A DNA stretch of 64,000 bases, taken from assembly GCF_017874735.1 (NCBI RefSeq), contig NZ_JAGGLV010000003.1, forward strand, positions 372,001 through 436,000. The letters are read 5' to 3'. The translations under genes and the position numbers were made by a program. This DNA comes from Paenibacillus silagei. Lineage in GTDB: Bacteria > Bacillota > Bacilli > Paenibacillales > Paenibacillaceae. The notes below the pieces were generated by a model. The model worked only from the letters and a program-made list of their open reading frames with translations, had not been told where the DNA came from and searched no databases. Numbering within the stretch: the first letter of the stretch is position 1; every line of letters begins with the position of its first letter. This document shows positions 35,206 to 43,705 of the stretch, one piece after another.

Positions 35206-37068
35206 ATGAGAGAACTGAAAGGCAAACAGGTCATTCTTCAAGATAATGATTTGATACGCAGAGAAGAGGCCAACCGCCGGTATCTGATGAAACTGACAAA
35301 TGACAATCTCCTCTTTAACTATAAGGTGGAGGCAGGAAGATATGACGGCAGAGATATTCCAGCGGATGCACACGGGGGCTGGGAGACGCCGGTCTGCCAG
35401 ATCCGCGGACATTTTCTGGGACACTGGCTGTCTGCGGCAGCGATCCGGTATCATGAGACCGGGGATATCGAAATCAAGGTAAAAGCCGATCTTATTTTGG
35501 ACGAGCTGGCTGAATGCCAGAAGGACAACGGCGGGCAATGGGCTGCGCCGATTCCCGAGAAATATCTGCACTGGGTGGCCCAAGGCAAGGCGATCTGGGC
35601 GCCGCAATATAACATTCATAAGCTATTTATGGGTCTTGTCGATATGCATCATTTCACCGGGAGCCGTAAGGCGCTTGACATCGCGGACCGATTCGCCGAC
35701 TGGTTCGTCGATTGGAGCAGTACCTTCACCAGAGAGAAGTTCGATGACATACTGGATATGGAGACAGGCGGTATGCTGGAGGCTTGGGCCGATCTGCTGG
35801 AGCTTACCGGGAACGATAAATACACTGTTTTGCTGGAGCGCTATTACCGCAGCAGACTGTTCCGCCCGATACTCGAAAATAAAGACCCGCTGACCAACAT
35901 GCACGCCAACACGACCATTCCTGAGGTACTCGGCTGCGCCAGAGCTTACGAGGTCACCGGAGAGCAGCGCTGGATGGATATTGTCACGGCTTACTGGAAA
36001 TGTGCTGTAACTGAACGGGGAATGCTGGCCACAGGCGGTAATACGGCCGGTGAGGTGTGGATGCCGAAGATGAAGATCAAGGCCCGCCTCGGAGACAAGA
36101 ATCAGGAGCACTGTACGGTATATAATATGATCCGCCTGGCAGAATTCCTGTTCCGGCATACCTCAGATCCGGCCTATGCGCAATATATCGAATACAATAT
36201 GTACAACGGGATTATGGCGCAGGCCTATTACCAGGAATATCATCTGACCGGCAATAAGCACAGCGACCCCGCCACCGGGCTGCTCACGTACTTCCTGCCG
36301 ATGAAAGCCGGGCTGCGGAAGGACTGGAGCACGGAGACAGACAGCTTCTTCTGCTGCCACGGAACGATGGTCCAGGCTAATGCGGCGCTCAACAGAGGCA
36401 TCTATTATCAGGAGCAGAACGATATCTATGTCTGCCAATATTTCCGTTCGGAGCTGACCACCGAGATCCATGGAGAGAGCGTGCGGATTCAGCAATCCCA
36501 GGATCATATGAGCGGAAGCATGCTGAACTCCTCGAACACAGCCGGGCAGCAGGAGCTGAATGAGATTACTGCACTTCATGAGAACATGCCGGATTACAGA
36601 AAATATGACTTCACCGTCCATACCCGCTCTGCCAGCGAGTTCGCCGTCCATCTGCGGATTCCAGACTGGATCATGTCAGAAGCTGTGATCTATGTGAACG
36701 GGGAGCTGCACGGGAAGTCTGCGGATCACTCCGCCTTCTATACGATACTGCGAGAGTGGCAGGACGGCGACCGGATCAGCATTATTCTGCCGGTAGGCAT
36801 CCGCTTCATTCCTCTGCCGGACGACGAGCAGACCGGCGCGTTCCGCTATGGCCCTGAAGTACTGGCTGGCATCACCGAGAATGAACGGACCCTCTACACC
36901 CCGTTAGCGGATGCAGCCGGTGAGATCATCATGGAGAACGAACGGGAATGGGGGAGCTGGCGTTACTTCTTCAAGACCACCCGTCAGGACCCCGGCATCC
37001 AGCTCAGAAGAATCCGCGATATCGGGTATGAGCCTTATCAGGTGTATTTCCCGGTGAGAAACGAATAA
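35206..37068 (+). CDS. Glycoside hydrolase family 127 (beta-L-arabinofuranosidase-like, DUF1680)
   Basis: 620 residues, cytoplasmic. The (alpha/alpha)6 barrel has the family motifs HGGWETP, RGHFLGHWLSA, ATGGNTAGE, EHCTVYNMIRLAEFL and FFCCHGT. E301, C303, C383 and C384 correspond to the Glu and three Cys residues that bind zinc and include the nucleophilic cysteine in characterised GH127 enzymes. The expected reaction is hydrolysis of beta-linked L-arabinofuranose, but related DUF1680 proteins act on other sugars. It has its own promoter and a palindromic operator. The duplicated unknown protein follows. Confidence 0.9.
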   Translation: MRELKGKQVILQDNDLIRREEANRRYLMKLTNDNLLFNYKVEAGRYDGRDIPADAHGGWETPVCQIRGHFLGHWLSAAAIRYHETGDIEIKVKADLILDELAECQKDNGGQWAAPIPEKYLHWVAQGKAIWAPQYNIHKLFMGLVDMHHFTGSRKALDIADRFADWFVDWSSTFTREKFDDILDMETGGMLEAWADLLELTGNDKYTVLLERYYRSRLFRPILENKDPLTNMHANTTIPEVLGCARAYEVTGEQRWMDIVTAYWKCAVTERGMLATGGNTAGEVWMPKMKIKARLGDKNQEHCTVYNMIRLAEFLFRHTSDPAYAQYIEYNMYNGIMAQAYYQEYHLTGNKHSDPATGLLTYFLPMKAGLRKDWSTETDSFFCCHGTMVQANAALNRGIYYQEQNDIYVCQYFRSELTTEIHGESVRIQQSQDHMSGSMLNSSNTAGQQELNEITALHENMPDYRKYDFTVHTRSASEFAVHLRIPDWIMSEAVIYVNGELHGKSADHSAFYTILREWQDGDRISIILPVGIRFIPLPDDEQTGAFRYGPEVLAGITENERTLYTPLADAAGEIIMENEREWGSWRYFFKTTRQDPGIQLRRIRDIGYEPYQVYFPVRNE

Positions 37069-37084
37069 ATATTTTAGCTATGAG

Positions 37085-38074
37085 GTGATTAACATCAGTC
37101 CCTCCAGAAAATTAAGCAGCTTCAGCCAGCTTGATGACTTCATAACATACGGCGGTTATATGGAAATACCGGAGAATCACGGACGGACGCTACAGGAGCT
37201 TATGCTTGACTGTCAAGTCAGCTACAGAAGTGAGCACGGGCTCAGCCTGGAATTTGAGTTCCGGCAATGCAGGTTAACGGTGGTTTACACACAAAAAGGC
37301 TATTTCGGATCGCAGCTTGACTTCAGCCGCAGAGGACGAAGAGTTACGGGGAGTGACATGCTCCAATGGCAGGATTTTGCCAATTACCTGGCAGAGCTTG
37401 GGTTGACCACCGTCAACTTCACTCAGAACAGCAAGAGGATTAGAGCGCAGCTAAGCAACGGACTGCGGGTTATTTTCCAATACTCGGCGGACCATGGCGA
37501 TTATCTGCTGGATCAGATCACCAGCCGTTACGGCAACCAGAGAAAATTGAACCGCATTATCGCTGAACCAATGATCCTGGATATGCAGAGCATGGGTTGT
37601 ACGGTCAGCGAATACCTGAAGCACGGCGGTTTCTTCAAGCTGCCGGGGCAGCGGAACCTCCAGTTCCCGGAGCTGCTCACACTTTGCACCGCCAAAGAAA
37701 GCCACAGCAGTATCACAGGCACAATATTAGGATTTCAGTTCAAGCGTTGGCTGCTGGAGATCTTTTATGATGAGAAGCTGCAGTTCACAGGCGAGAATAT
37801 GAAATTCATCGGGGAACACGGAGAGGATAGGAAAGAGGAGGGGCAGCAGCATAACGAATTCCTCACATGGGGAGATTTCCAGGCGTTTGCCCGGTATCAC
37901 GGCATTCAGATCTTAGAGCAATGCCGCAGCCTGGATGTCATGATTGTCTTCCTGGATACAGGGGCCAATGTGCATTTTAATTATTCCGAAGACCTGAAGG
38001 ATTATGTTGTCACTGTGTTAGAGGGCGACGGAATGCGCTTGCGCGACAACTACAGGAGAATTTATAAGGATTAA
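37085..38074 (+). CDS. Uncharacterised protein with two homologous halves
   Basis: 329 residues, no signal peptide or membrane helix, family not recognised. The halves (about 20-150 and 178-322) repeat the same order of motifs: YGGYMEIPENHGRTLQELML and HGGFFKLPGQRNLQFPELLT, then LEFEFRQCRLTVVY and GFQFKRWLLEIFY, then WQDFANYLAELGL and WGDFQAFARYHGI, then LSNGLRVIFQYSADHGDYLL and LDTGANVHFNYSEDLKDYVV. The start is unclear. GTG 37085 lies inside the ideal site GAGGTGAT, while ATC at 37094 stands at the right distance from it. So initiation at ATC/ATT, or a lost ATG, is possible. It follows the GH127 gene by about 17 bases and is probably cotranscribed. Confidence 0.75.
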   Translation: MINISPSRKLSSFSQLDDFITYGGYMEIPENHGRTLQELMLDCQVSYRSEHGLSLEFEFRQCRLTVVYTQKGYFGSQLDFSRRGRRVTGSDMLQWQDFANYLAELGLTTVNFTQNSKRIRAQLSNGLRVIFQYSADHGDYLLDQITSRYGNQRKLNRIIAEPMILDMQSMGCTVSEYLKHGGFFKLPGQRNLQFPELLTLCTAKESHSSITGTILGFQFKRWLLEIFYDEKLQFTGENMKFIGEHGEDRKEEGQQHNEFLTWGDFQAFARYHGIQILEQCRSLDVMIVFLDTGANVHFNYSEDLKDYVVTVLEGDGMRLRDNYRRIYKD

Positions 38075-38094
38075 TGCGTGTATTCATATGAAAA

Positions 38095-38145
38095 TAAAAA
38101 AACCAACAGTGAAGATTTAGAACCTTCATCGGTGGTTTTTTTGCG
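38095..38145. terminator. Bidirectional terminator between convergent genes
   Basis: An A-rich left arm (AAAAAAACCA...GTGAAG) and T-rich right arm (CTTCAT...TGGTTTTTTT) form an imperfect stem with T runs on both strands. Confidence 0.6.
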
Positions 38146-38188
38146 TATAGAATGAACCTTTTGCCGTGAAAAATTTGACTATGGAAAT

Positions 38189-38425
38189 TCAATTGCCATT
38201 TTTTTGCGCATCTGCACGTTGATTAGAGTATTTCCATTCATCAACTTCACGGGGATCAACACCACACAAGTGACTGATTAGAAGCGCCAATGTAACGTTC
38301 GGGAGTACCACACCGTACTCAATATTCTGGTAGTTGCGCAAGGTGCATTTCATGGTGTCGTTAATCTGATGTACGATGGATTCTTGGGTATACCCTGCGG
38401 CTTTCCGTGCATCCTTTATCCTCAA
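38189..38425 (-). CDS. Small XRE family DNA-binding protein
   Basis: 78 residues, a single Cro/CI-type helix-turn-helix (RIKDARKAAGYTQESIVHQINDTMKCTLRNYQNIEYG, then LPNVTLALLISHLCGVDPREVDEW). The start is TTG 38425 on the minus strand behind GAGGGAGA. It resembles small phage or plasmid regulators. It is divergent from the larger XRE protein at 38662, with 236 bases between them, in a stretch more AT-rich than its surroundings. Confidence 0.82.
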   Translation of the reverse strand: MRIKDARKAAGYTQESIVHQINDTMKCTLRNYQNIEYGVVLPNVTLALLISHLCGVDPREVDEWKYSNQRADAQKNGN

Positions 38426-38513
38426 AATGCAATATCTCCCTCAACTTTTCGGTATGTTTTTATGATAGGGGAGGAGACCCGTTTATTTAACGCTTTATAA
38501 TACACGAAATATA

Positions 38514-38541
38514 TTGCGTAAATTGTTTTTAGGTATATAAT
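38514..38541 (+). promoter_or_regulatory. Promoter of the XRE-TPR regulator
   Basis: TTGCGT (38514-38519), 16-base spacer, TATAAT (38536-38541). Confidence 0.5.
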
Positions 38542-38554
38542 AATAGATGTAAAC

Positions 38555-38576
38555 GGGATAATTAGTAAAATATCCC
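38555..38576. promoter_or_regulatory. Inverted repeat over the likely transcription start
   Basis: GGGATA (38555-38560) and TATCCC (38571-38576), with partly complementary interior. Its position just after the -10 box suits a repressor or autoregulatory site of one of the two XRE proteins. Confidence 0.4.
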
Positions 38577-38661
38577 TTTAAATTGACCGCCGTTTGATTC
38601 AGCCTTAGTATCAACTATACGTATGCTTTTAATCCTATTTTATGGGAGGAGATGTGTTAGT

Positions 38662-40065
38662 TTGGGATCGGTACATTCTATCCGGGAAGAACTGCTCGCG
38701 TATATGAACAGAAATCAATTGATACATTCCCATTTTGCAGAGTTAGCGGGTCTCAATTCAGGTACGCTCAGCCGGATCTTAAAAGGTAAACATCCAATCT
38801 CTATGGCACAGCTTGCTGCGATTACTGCTGGAATGAAGCTGCCGGAGGACTATTTTTTTGAAGACTACATAGAGGAATGCTTTTCTTTTGTAGTCTCCAT
38901 GCGGCGGATACGACCCTTTATTTTCCGCTCAGCTGAGTTAGAACGTCTGGACTGTCTTGAACAGATTGTGAATCGTCTGCTGGAGGATTTGTCTTATGCA
39001 TCTTTACTGTTTGAATTCGCTGAACTTTTCTATGAGGACAATAAAAGCCAAGCTGCAAGGATACTGTATCAGGGTGTGAGCGAAGCCGAAAAGTATCAGC
39101 ATTCCGAACGGTTAGCATTATGCCAGTACCGTATATTTCAGATTGAATTAGAAGAACAACAGGATCTGGAGGAGAAGTTACGTGCAGCCGCTCAATTTGA
39201 GTTGTATGTCAACCGCTTAGACGCAGCCGATCAGCTCGATGCAATGAAACAGCTAATGCATATTTATGGTCTGGTACACAAGTGGAAGAGAGTAGACGAA
39301 CTCGCTAAGGAAATGCACCGGATTGCATCCGTTCAATATGAGCTGGAAGGCCGCCGATCTAACACAATAGAAGAAAGGGTGAAGCGTCCTGATCGTCCTT
39401 TTTACTATTATATCCTGTACGCATACTTAGCCAGATCTACTGCCAGCGAAGAGTGCGGCGACTACAAGAGGGCATTATCCTTTGTGAAATTGTATGCAAA
39501 TGGTGAACACTGGGTTCAGGAGAATGATGAAGAATCCCGGCAGGTCATTGCACAATTTACGGAATGGGCCGTTGCTAACACTTATCTGTACCGGTTAATG
39601 TCCGGAGATTTGGATGTAATACATGAGTACGCAGACTATATAGCTAATCAAGAGGATGAAATATTTGTGGCAGTGCGTTATATGGTTCAAGCGGCGAATG
39701 TATTTAAGCTTAATATCGACAGTATCTTAGAGCGGTTCGCGGCATACATACCTTATGAATCCAGCAAGACAGAGTTCGGTGAATACAATCAGGCCATCCT
39801 GCAAGAGAGCTACGCGCAATTCCTCATCGACCTTGCAGTCTATTTTTTCAATCACAGCAAGAGTAAGGAACAGGCATTGAACACGGTACTGAAAGGCTTG
39901 GAAATATCAATTACGATCAATAGCAGCAAAAATATCATTGTTTTTATGAGTCTTTATGAGCAATATAGGGAATTTACAGATCAGGAACTGGAGGAAAGAT
40001 TCAAAAATCTATCAAGTGAGGTGTATCAGCCTGTAGTGTTTCAATTGTTATTTCAACGACGATAA
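38662..40065 (+). CDS. XRE regulator with TPR-like helical domain (RRNPP-like)
   Basis: 467 residues from TTG 38662, which has GGGAGGAG at good distance. ATG 38623 has no ribosome site and would overlap that motif. An N-terminal HTH (about 8-62: LIHSHFAELAGLNSGTLSRILKG) is followed by a long all-helical part (about 90-460) with TPR-like repeats such as YEDNKSQAARILYQGVSEAEKY and GDYKRALSFVKLY. This layout is shared with PlcR/Rap-type quorum regulators. No convincing pheromone gene was found beside it. The family is frequent in Paenibacillus, with unknown targets. Confidence 0.82.
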   Translation: MGSVHSIREELLAYMNRNQLIHSHFAELAGLNSGTLSRILKGKHPISMAQLAAITAGMKLPEDYFFEDYIEECFSFVVSMRRIRPFIFRSAELERLDCLEQIVNRLLEDLSYASLLFEFAELFYEDNKSQAARILYQGVSEAEKYQHSERLALCQYRIFQIELEEQQDLEEKLRAAAQFELYVNRLDAADQLDAMKQLMHIYGLVHKWKRVDELAKEMHRIASVQYELEGRRSNTIEERVKRPDRPFYYYILYAYLARSTASEECGDYKRALSFVKLYANGEHWVQENDEESRQVIAQFTEWAVANTYLYRLMSGDLDVIHEYADYIANQEDEIFVAVRYMVQAANVFKLNIDSILERFAAYIPYESSKTEFGEYNQAILQESYAQFLIDLAVYFFNHSKSKEQALNTVLKGLEISITINSSKNIIVFMSLYEQYREFTDQELEERFKNLSSEVYQPVVFQLLFQRR

Positions 40066-40123
40066 CCTTGGTGACTACACTGGGACATGGTTGGGGAACT
40101 TAATCATTTTCGCGAAAATATAC

Positions 40124-40158
40124 AGGGGTGCTCCTGACATTTCGGGGGCGCCTCTTTT
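40124..40158 (+). terminator. Terminator after the XRE-TPR gene
   Basis: AGGGGTGC (40124-40131) pairs with GCGCCTCT (40148-40155), two wobbles, followed by TTTT. Confidence 0.6.
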
Positions 40159-40244
40159 GTTATGTTCTGAAGTTATTTTGTGCAATGCAAAAGACATCCT
40201 ATTATCTGTCATAAAACCCTAAGATAGCATAAAGGGAGGATTCT

Positions 40245-40460
40245 ATGGTGAACAGAAATATGCTCGTGCAGGTCCGGATTGAACGTGCCCGGAAGCGGCT
40301 TCACATTCTGGCGGAGAAACATCATGATCTTCAGCACCCTGCGGTCCTTAAGCAATCCATGGTATTGGATGAATTGATTAACCAGTATAATATGGAGGGA
40401 GAGCAGCAGAGATTAATAGAGAGCAGGAAAACACTTGAGAACAAGCATACTTTATATTGA
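40245..40460 (+). CDS. Spo0E-like aspartyl-phosphate phosphatase
   Basis: 71 residues. Two helices with the Spo0E signature S-x-x-LD-x-LI, seen as SMVLDELINQYN, plus an amphipathic N-terminal helix (IERARKRLHILAEKH). Such proteins dephosphorylate Spo0A-P and delay sporulation. The gene has AGGGAGGA upstream of ATG 40245 and overlaps the next regulator gene by 26 bases, so the two are coupled. Its target could be the adjacent regulator instead of Spo0A. That is speculative. Confidence 0.85.
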   Translation: MVNRNMLVQVRIERARKRLHILAEKHHDLQHPAVLKQSMVLDELINQYNMEGEQQRLIESRKTLENKHTLY

Positions 40461-41112
40461 AGATAATGAGAAAATCGGCACTTGGGTCAAAGAGGAGCTG
40501 GAGCAGCGGGGATATTCGGTACAATGGCTGCAATCCGGTGAGGGAGCCGAGGCTGAGGTTACGCAGTATGATGTCGTTATTCTGGATATCATGTTACCGG
40601 GCTTAGATGGATTCACTATAGGCAAACGGTTAAAAAAAGCGGCCCCCGCCGTTCCAGTGCTGCTGTTGACCGCCCGGACCTCCGTCGACGATAAGGTGGA
40701 GGGCTTACAATTCGCGGATGACTATGTGACGAAGCCCTTCCATACCGATGAATTGGTGGCCAGGCTGGAGGTATTAATCCGCCGGAGTGGCGGAGTCTCT
40801 TCGGACCGCATTACACTGGGCACTCACATTGAAGTGGACACGAAGCTTCAGACCATCTATGACAAGCGTACAGGAGAAGAGATTATTTTGACAGGGAAGC
40901 AGCATCAGATTCTGATGTATTTCCTGCGCCATCCGAATCAGGTTCTGCCGAAGGAACAGCTCTATGAAGCCGTCTGGGAAGAAGCTTATATCCCTGGAGA
41001 CAAGACGTTACTGGTACATCTCCACCGGCTGCGGCACAAGCTGGAGCGCGACCCGGAGACCCCGGAGATTATTGAGACGCTGAAGGGAATCGGCTACCGG
41101 GTGAAGCTATGA
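40435..41112 (+). CDS. Response regulator, OmpR family
   Basis: 225 residues. Receiver with E9/D10, phospho-acceptor D51 in VILDIMLPG, LLLTART and YVTKPF. The segment before the lysine reads GLQFADDYV, one residue shorter than the usual GADDY. The winged helix covers about 130-222 (LTGKQHQILMYFLRHP, TLKGIGYRVKL). The start is TTG 40435 within the end of the spo0E-like gene. It overlaps the kinase by 4 bases and probably controls the ABC exporter at 42207-44451. Confidence 0.92.
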   Translation: MRTSILYIEDNEKIGTWVKEELEQRGYSVQWLQSGEGAEAEVTQYDVVILDIMLPGLDGFTIGKRLKKAAPAVPVLLLTARTSVDDKVEGLQFADDYVTKPFHTDELVARLEVLIRRSGGVSSDRITLGTHIEVDTKLQTIYDKRTGEEIILTGKQHQILMYFLRHPNQVLPKEQLYEAVWEEAYIPGDKTLLVHLHRLRHKLERDPETPEIIETLKGIGYRVKL

Positions 41113-42119
41113 AGCAGCCCCGTTCCTTGTTCCGGCATTTTCTTAAGCTGCACTTTCTGTTCATCTTGCTGCCGCCCCTTGTGCTGATGGTATTCTCATC
41201 CTTCTTTGGCACTTCCGGGACAGAGCCAAGATTCAATACGTTGAACCTGTTTTACATTACAGTGCTTATGTTCACTGGTATTATTGTGGCGTTCGTTGTT
41301 CTATCCTGGCTGTTCTTCTGGAGACTCCGCAAACGTCTGACCCGCTTACAAGAAGCTATGTCCGCTACTCCCGCTGCTGCGGATTCGTCGCCTGAGCCTG
41401 TCCTGATTCAAAAGGACCGCATGGATGAAATAGACCAGTTAGGCGGTTCCTTCAACCGGATGATCCGGCAGCTGGAGGACAGCCGCAGGCGGGAGCAGGA
41501 AGAGGCAGGGCTGCGGCAACGGCTCATTGCCAACATGTCCCACGACCTTCGGACACCACTGACCATCATGCGGGGACATGTCACCCGGCTGAACAAAGAA
41601 CCTATGAGTCCAGAAGGACAGAGCTCCTTAGCAGAGATCAACCAGACCATTACCCGGACCGGAGAGCTGATGGATGATTTGCTCTCGTACACCTTGCTTA
41701 CCTCGGGAAAATATCCCTTCGAGCCTGCACCCACAGACATGGGGCGCCTGGTAAGAGCCTCGGTTGCTGCGTGGTATCCGGTTTTTGAAGAACATGGCAT
41801 TCAAGTCGATGTTGATTTGCCCGCAGAAGAAACCTTCCACTGGACAGCAGATCCTGGGTGGATGACCCGGGTGCTGGATAATCTGTTTCAGAATATCATC
41901 CGCCATGCAGCGGACGGGAAATATGTTTATATTGCTGTAGACGTGCAGCAGGAACGGATTCTTGTGGCTGACAAAGGCCCTGGCATGGATCATTCTGCAT
42001 ACGGTGGCGGGGCGGGAATAGGGCTGTCTACCATACAATACATGTTGAATACAATGACCCTGAAGGCTGAATTCAGCTCAAGCGGGCAGGGGACAAATGT
42101 AGTCATTGGCAGAATGTAA
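41109..42119 (+). CDS. Sensor histidine kinase
   Basis: 336 residues. Two membrane helices (about 15-33 and 47-72) are separated by a short outer loop. A HAMP-like segment is followed by the HisKA box ANMSHDLRTPLTIMRGH with H145, and an ATPase domain with N (LDNLFQNIIRHA), G1 (DKGPGM) and G2 (GAGIGLSTIQYML) boxes. The G1 box begins DKG, where DNG is usual. It pairs with the regulator upstream. The short sensor and neighbouring exporter suggest detection of a membrane-active compound. Confidence 0.91.
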   Translation: MKQPRSLFRHFLKLHFLFILLPPLVLMVFSSFFGTSGTEPRFNTLNLFYITVLMFTGIIVAFVVLSWLFFWRLRKRLTRLQEAMSATPAAADSSPEPVLIQKDRMDEIDQLGGSFNRMIRQLEDSRRREQEEAGLRQRLIANMSHDLRTPLTIMRGHVTRLNKEPMSPEGQSSLAEINQTITRTGELMDDLLSYTLLTSGKYPFEPAPTDMGRLVRASVAAWYPVFEEHGIQVDVDLPAEETFHWTADPGWMTRVLDNLFQNIIRHAADGKYVYIAVDVQQERILVADKGPGMDHSAYGGGAGIGLSTIQYMLNTMTLKAEFSSSGQGTNVVIGRM

Positions 42120-42206
42120 CCTGAAATTAACCCGGAAGTAAACGGCCTGCCCACCGGGATGTAACCTTGCATCTGTATACTTAACACCATAACGAAAGGA
42201 TGTGTT

Positions 42207-42923
42207 ATGGTGCTTACCATCAATAACTTAGTCAAACGCCGCGGTACGCAGGAGATTCTATCCGGGATCACCTTCGAAGCGAGACCCGGAAGAGTCACGG
42301 GATTCCTCGGGCCAAACGGGGCCGGCAAAAGCTCTACACTCCGCATTCTGCTCGGACTGGATCATGCCACCGCCGGCAGCGCCTTGATTCATGGCAAGCC
42401 CTTCGCAGAATTACAGCATCCACTGCGAACCGTAGGTGCTGCACTGGACGGATCTGGAGCCCATCCGATGCGGACAGGACAGGCACACCTGCGCTGGATC
42501 GCTTGCGCCGCCGGTCTGCCCCGCTCACGGGTCGAAGAGGTGCTGGATATTGTCGGTCTTACCAAGGCAGCAGGCACTAGAGTCAAGCGGTATTCTCTGG
42601 GCATGGGGAGAAGACTGGGGATTGCCGCAGCGCTGCTTGCAGACCCGGAGATTCTGATTCTGGATGAACCTGTGAACGGGCTCGACCCGGAAGGCATCCG
42701 CTGGATTCGGACATTTCTGCGTAAGCGGGCAGAAGCCGGGAATACGGTGCTGCTCTCCAGTCATCTTATGGGCGAGCTGGCCGAAACGGTGGATGATGTG
42801 GTGATCATTAAGCAGGGGAGAATTGTCGCAGACGGCACCTTGCAGGAGGTAACCGGCAGTCATTCCACGCTGGAGGATGCCTTCTTCGCCCTGACCTCTG
42901 AACAGGCAGGTGATGCTTGGTGA
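42207..42923 (+). CDS. ABC transporter ATP-binding protein, BcrA/LanF-like
   Basis: 238 residues. Walker A GPNGAGKSS, signature YSLGMGRRLGIA, Walker B ILILDEPVNGLDPEG and H-loop LSSHL. No clear Q-loop glutamine is visible: the region reads GAALDGSGAHPMR, with an acidic residue there, as in the BcrA/LanF branch. It drives the two membrane subunits that follow and overlap. Homologues give immunity to lantibiotics or bacitracin. An 87-base gap separates it from the kinase gene. Confidence 0.91.
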   Translation: MVLTINNLVKRRGTQEILSGITFEARPGRVTGFLGPNGAGKSSTLRILLGLDHATAGSALIHGKPFAELQHPLRTVGAALDGSGAHPMRTGQAHLRWIACAAGLPRSRVEEVLDIVGLTKAAGTRVKRYSLGMGRRLGIAAALLADPEILILDEPVNGLDPEGIRWIRTFLRKRAEAGNTVLLSSHLMGELAETVDDVVIIKQGRIVADGTLQEVTGSHSTLEDAFFALTSEQAGDAW

Positions 42924-43705
42924 AGGCATTCCATGCAGAAATCTCGAAATTGCTCTCGCTGCCGGGGATCTGGCTCGCCCTGCTTATTGGAGCATTGGCT
43001 CCTGCGGTCATTGCTGCCTTGGACGCTATAGCAGAAAAAGAGGCGATTATAGCTGGAGTCAGCACACGGCTGCCCGAAATGGGCTACAGCGGATTAGGTC
43101 TTGGTGTGCAGGGCGTTATTATCCTTGGCGTGCTTGCAGTCAGCAGCGAGTACCGGACAGAGAGCAGTGAAGGGGCCGGAGGGCAGCAGATTTCCACAAG
43201 TCTGATGGTTGTGTCATCGCGGCTTCAGTTGTTTCTGGCCAAAGCAGGCGCTGTATCTGTCATCAGCATCCTCCTGTGTATCCTTGCTGTGATTCTGATT
43301 GTGCCAACCACACGCTATATATTAGGTGACTATGCCCCGCTACTTGAATGGACCCGGCTTGCCGGTGCCGTCTGCTACTGGACCTTCACTGCACTGTTGG
43401 CCTTCGGGCTGACGCTGCTGACGAAGCAGGGCATGATCCCGCTTACCATGCTCATGATTAATTCATCGCTGGTATCCTTCAGTGTCCTGCTTGCCAAGGT
43501 GACGAAGCTGGCATTCTATTTGCCGGACCGGGCCGGCATGGAGATGTTTATGTTCACTAAGAACAGTGCCTCGACCGAGGTTACAGGCAGTCTGTTCGAC
43601 AGCTATCACACCCCGTTCACCGGCGGCTTGATCATGTTTGCCTGGGTAGCCGTGCTGCTTGGGATTGCAGCTATTGTATTTCATAGGAGGGATGTGGCGG
43701 CATGA
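42920..43705 (+). CDS. ABC-2 type permease, LanE/BcrB-like
   Basis: 261 residues from GTG 42920; a TTG at 42917 is also possible. Six predicted membrane helices with the ABC-2 motif region LGVLAVSSEYRTESS after the second helix, matching the same place in the next protein (ACSEYTGGQIRTTL). It overlaps the ATPase gene by 4 bases and the second permease by 4. It forms the exporter with that protein. Confidence 0.87.
   Translation: MKAFHAEISKLLSLPGIWLALLIGALAPAVIAALDAIAEKEAIIAGVSTRLPEMGYSGLGLGVQGVIILGVLAVSSEYRTESSEGAGGQQISTSLMVVSSRLQLFLAKAGAVSVISILLCILAVILIVPTTRYILGDYAPLLEWTRLAGAVCYWTFTALLAFGLTLLTKQGMIPLTMLMINSSLVSFSVLLAKVTKLAFYLPDRAGMEMFMFTKNSASTEVTGSLFDSYHTPFTGGLIMFAWVAVLLGIAAIVFHRRDVAA

Noticed and set aside
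40087..40137. Pheromone gene for the XRE-TPR regulator
   Set aside because: The 16-residue frame has no ribosome site or secretion signal and runs into the terminator hairpin.
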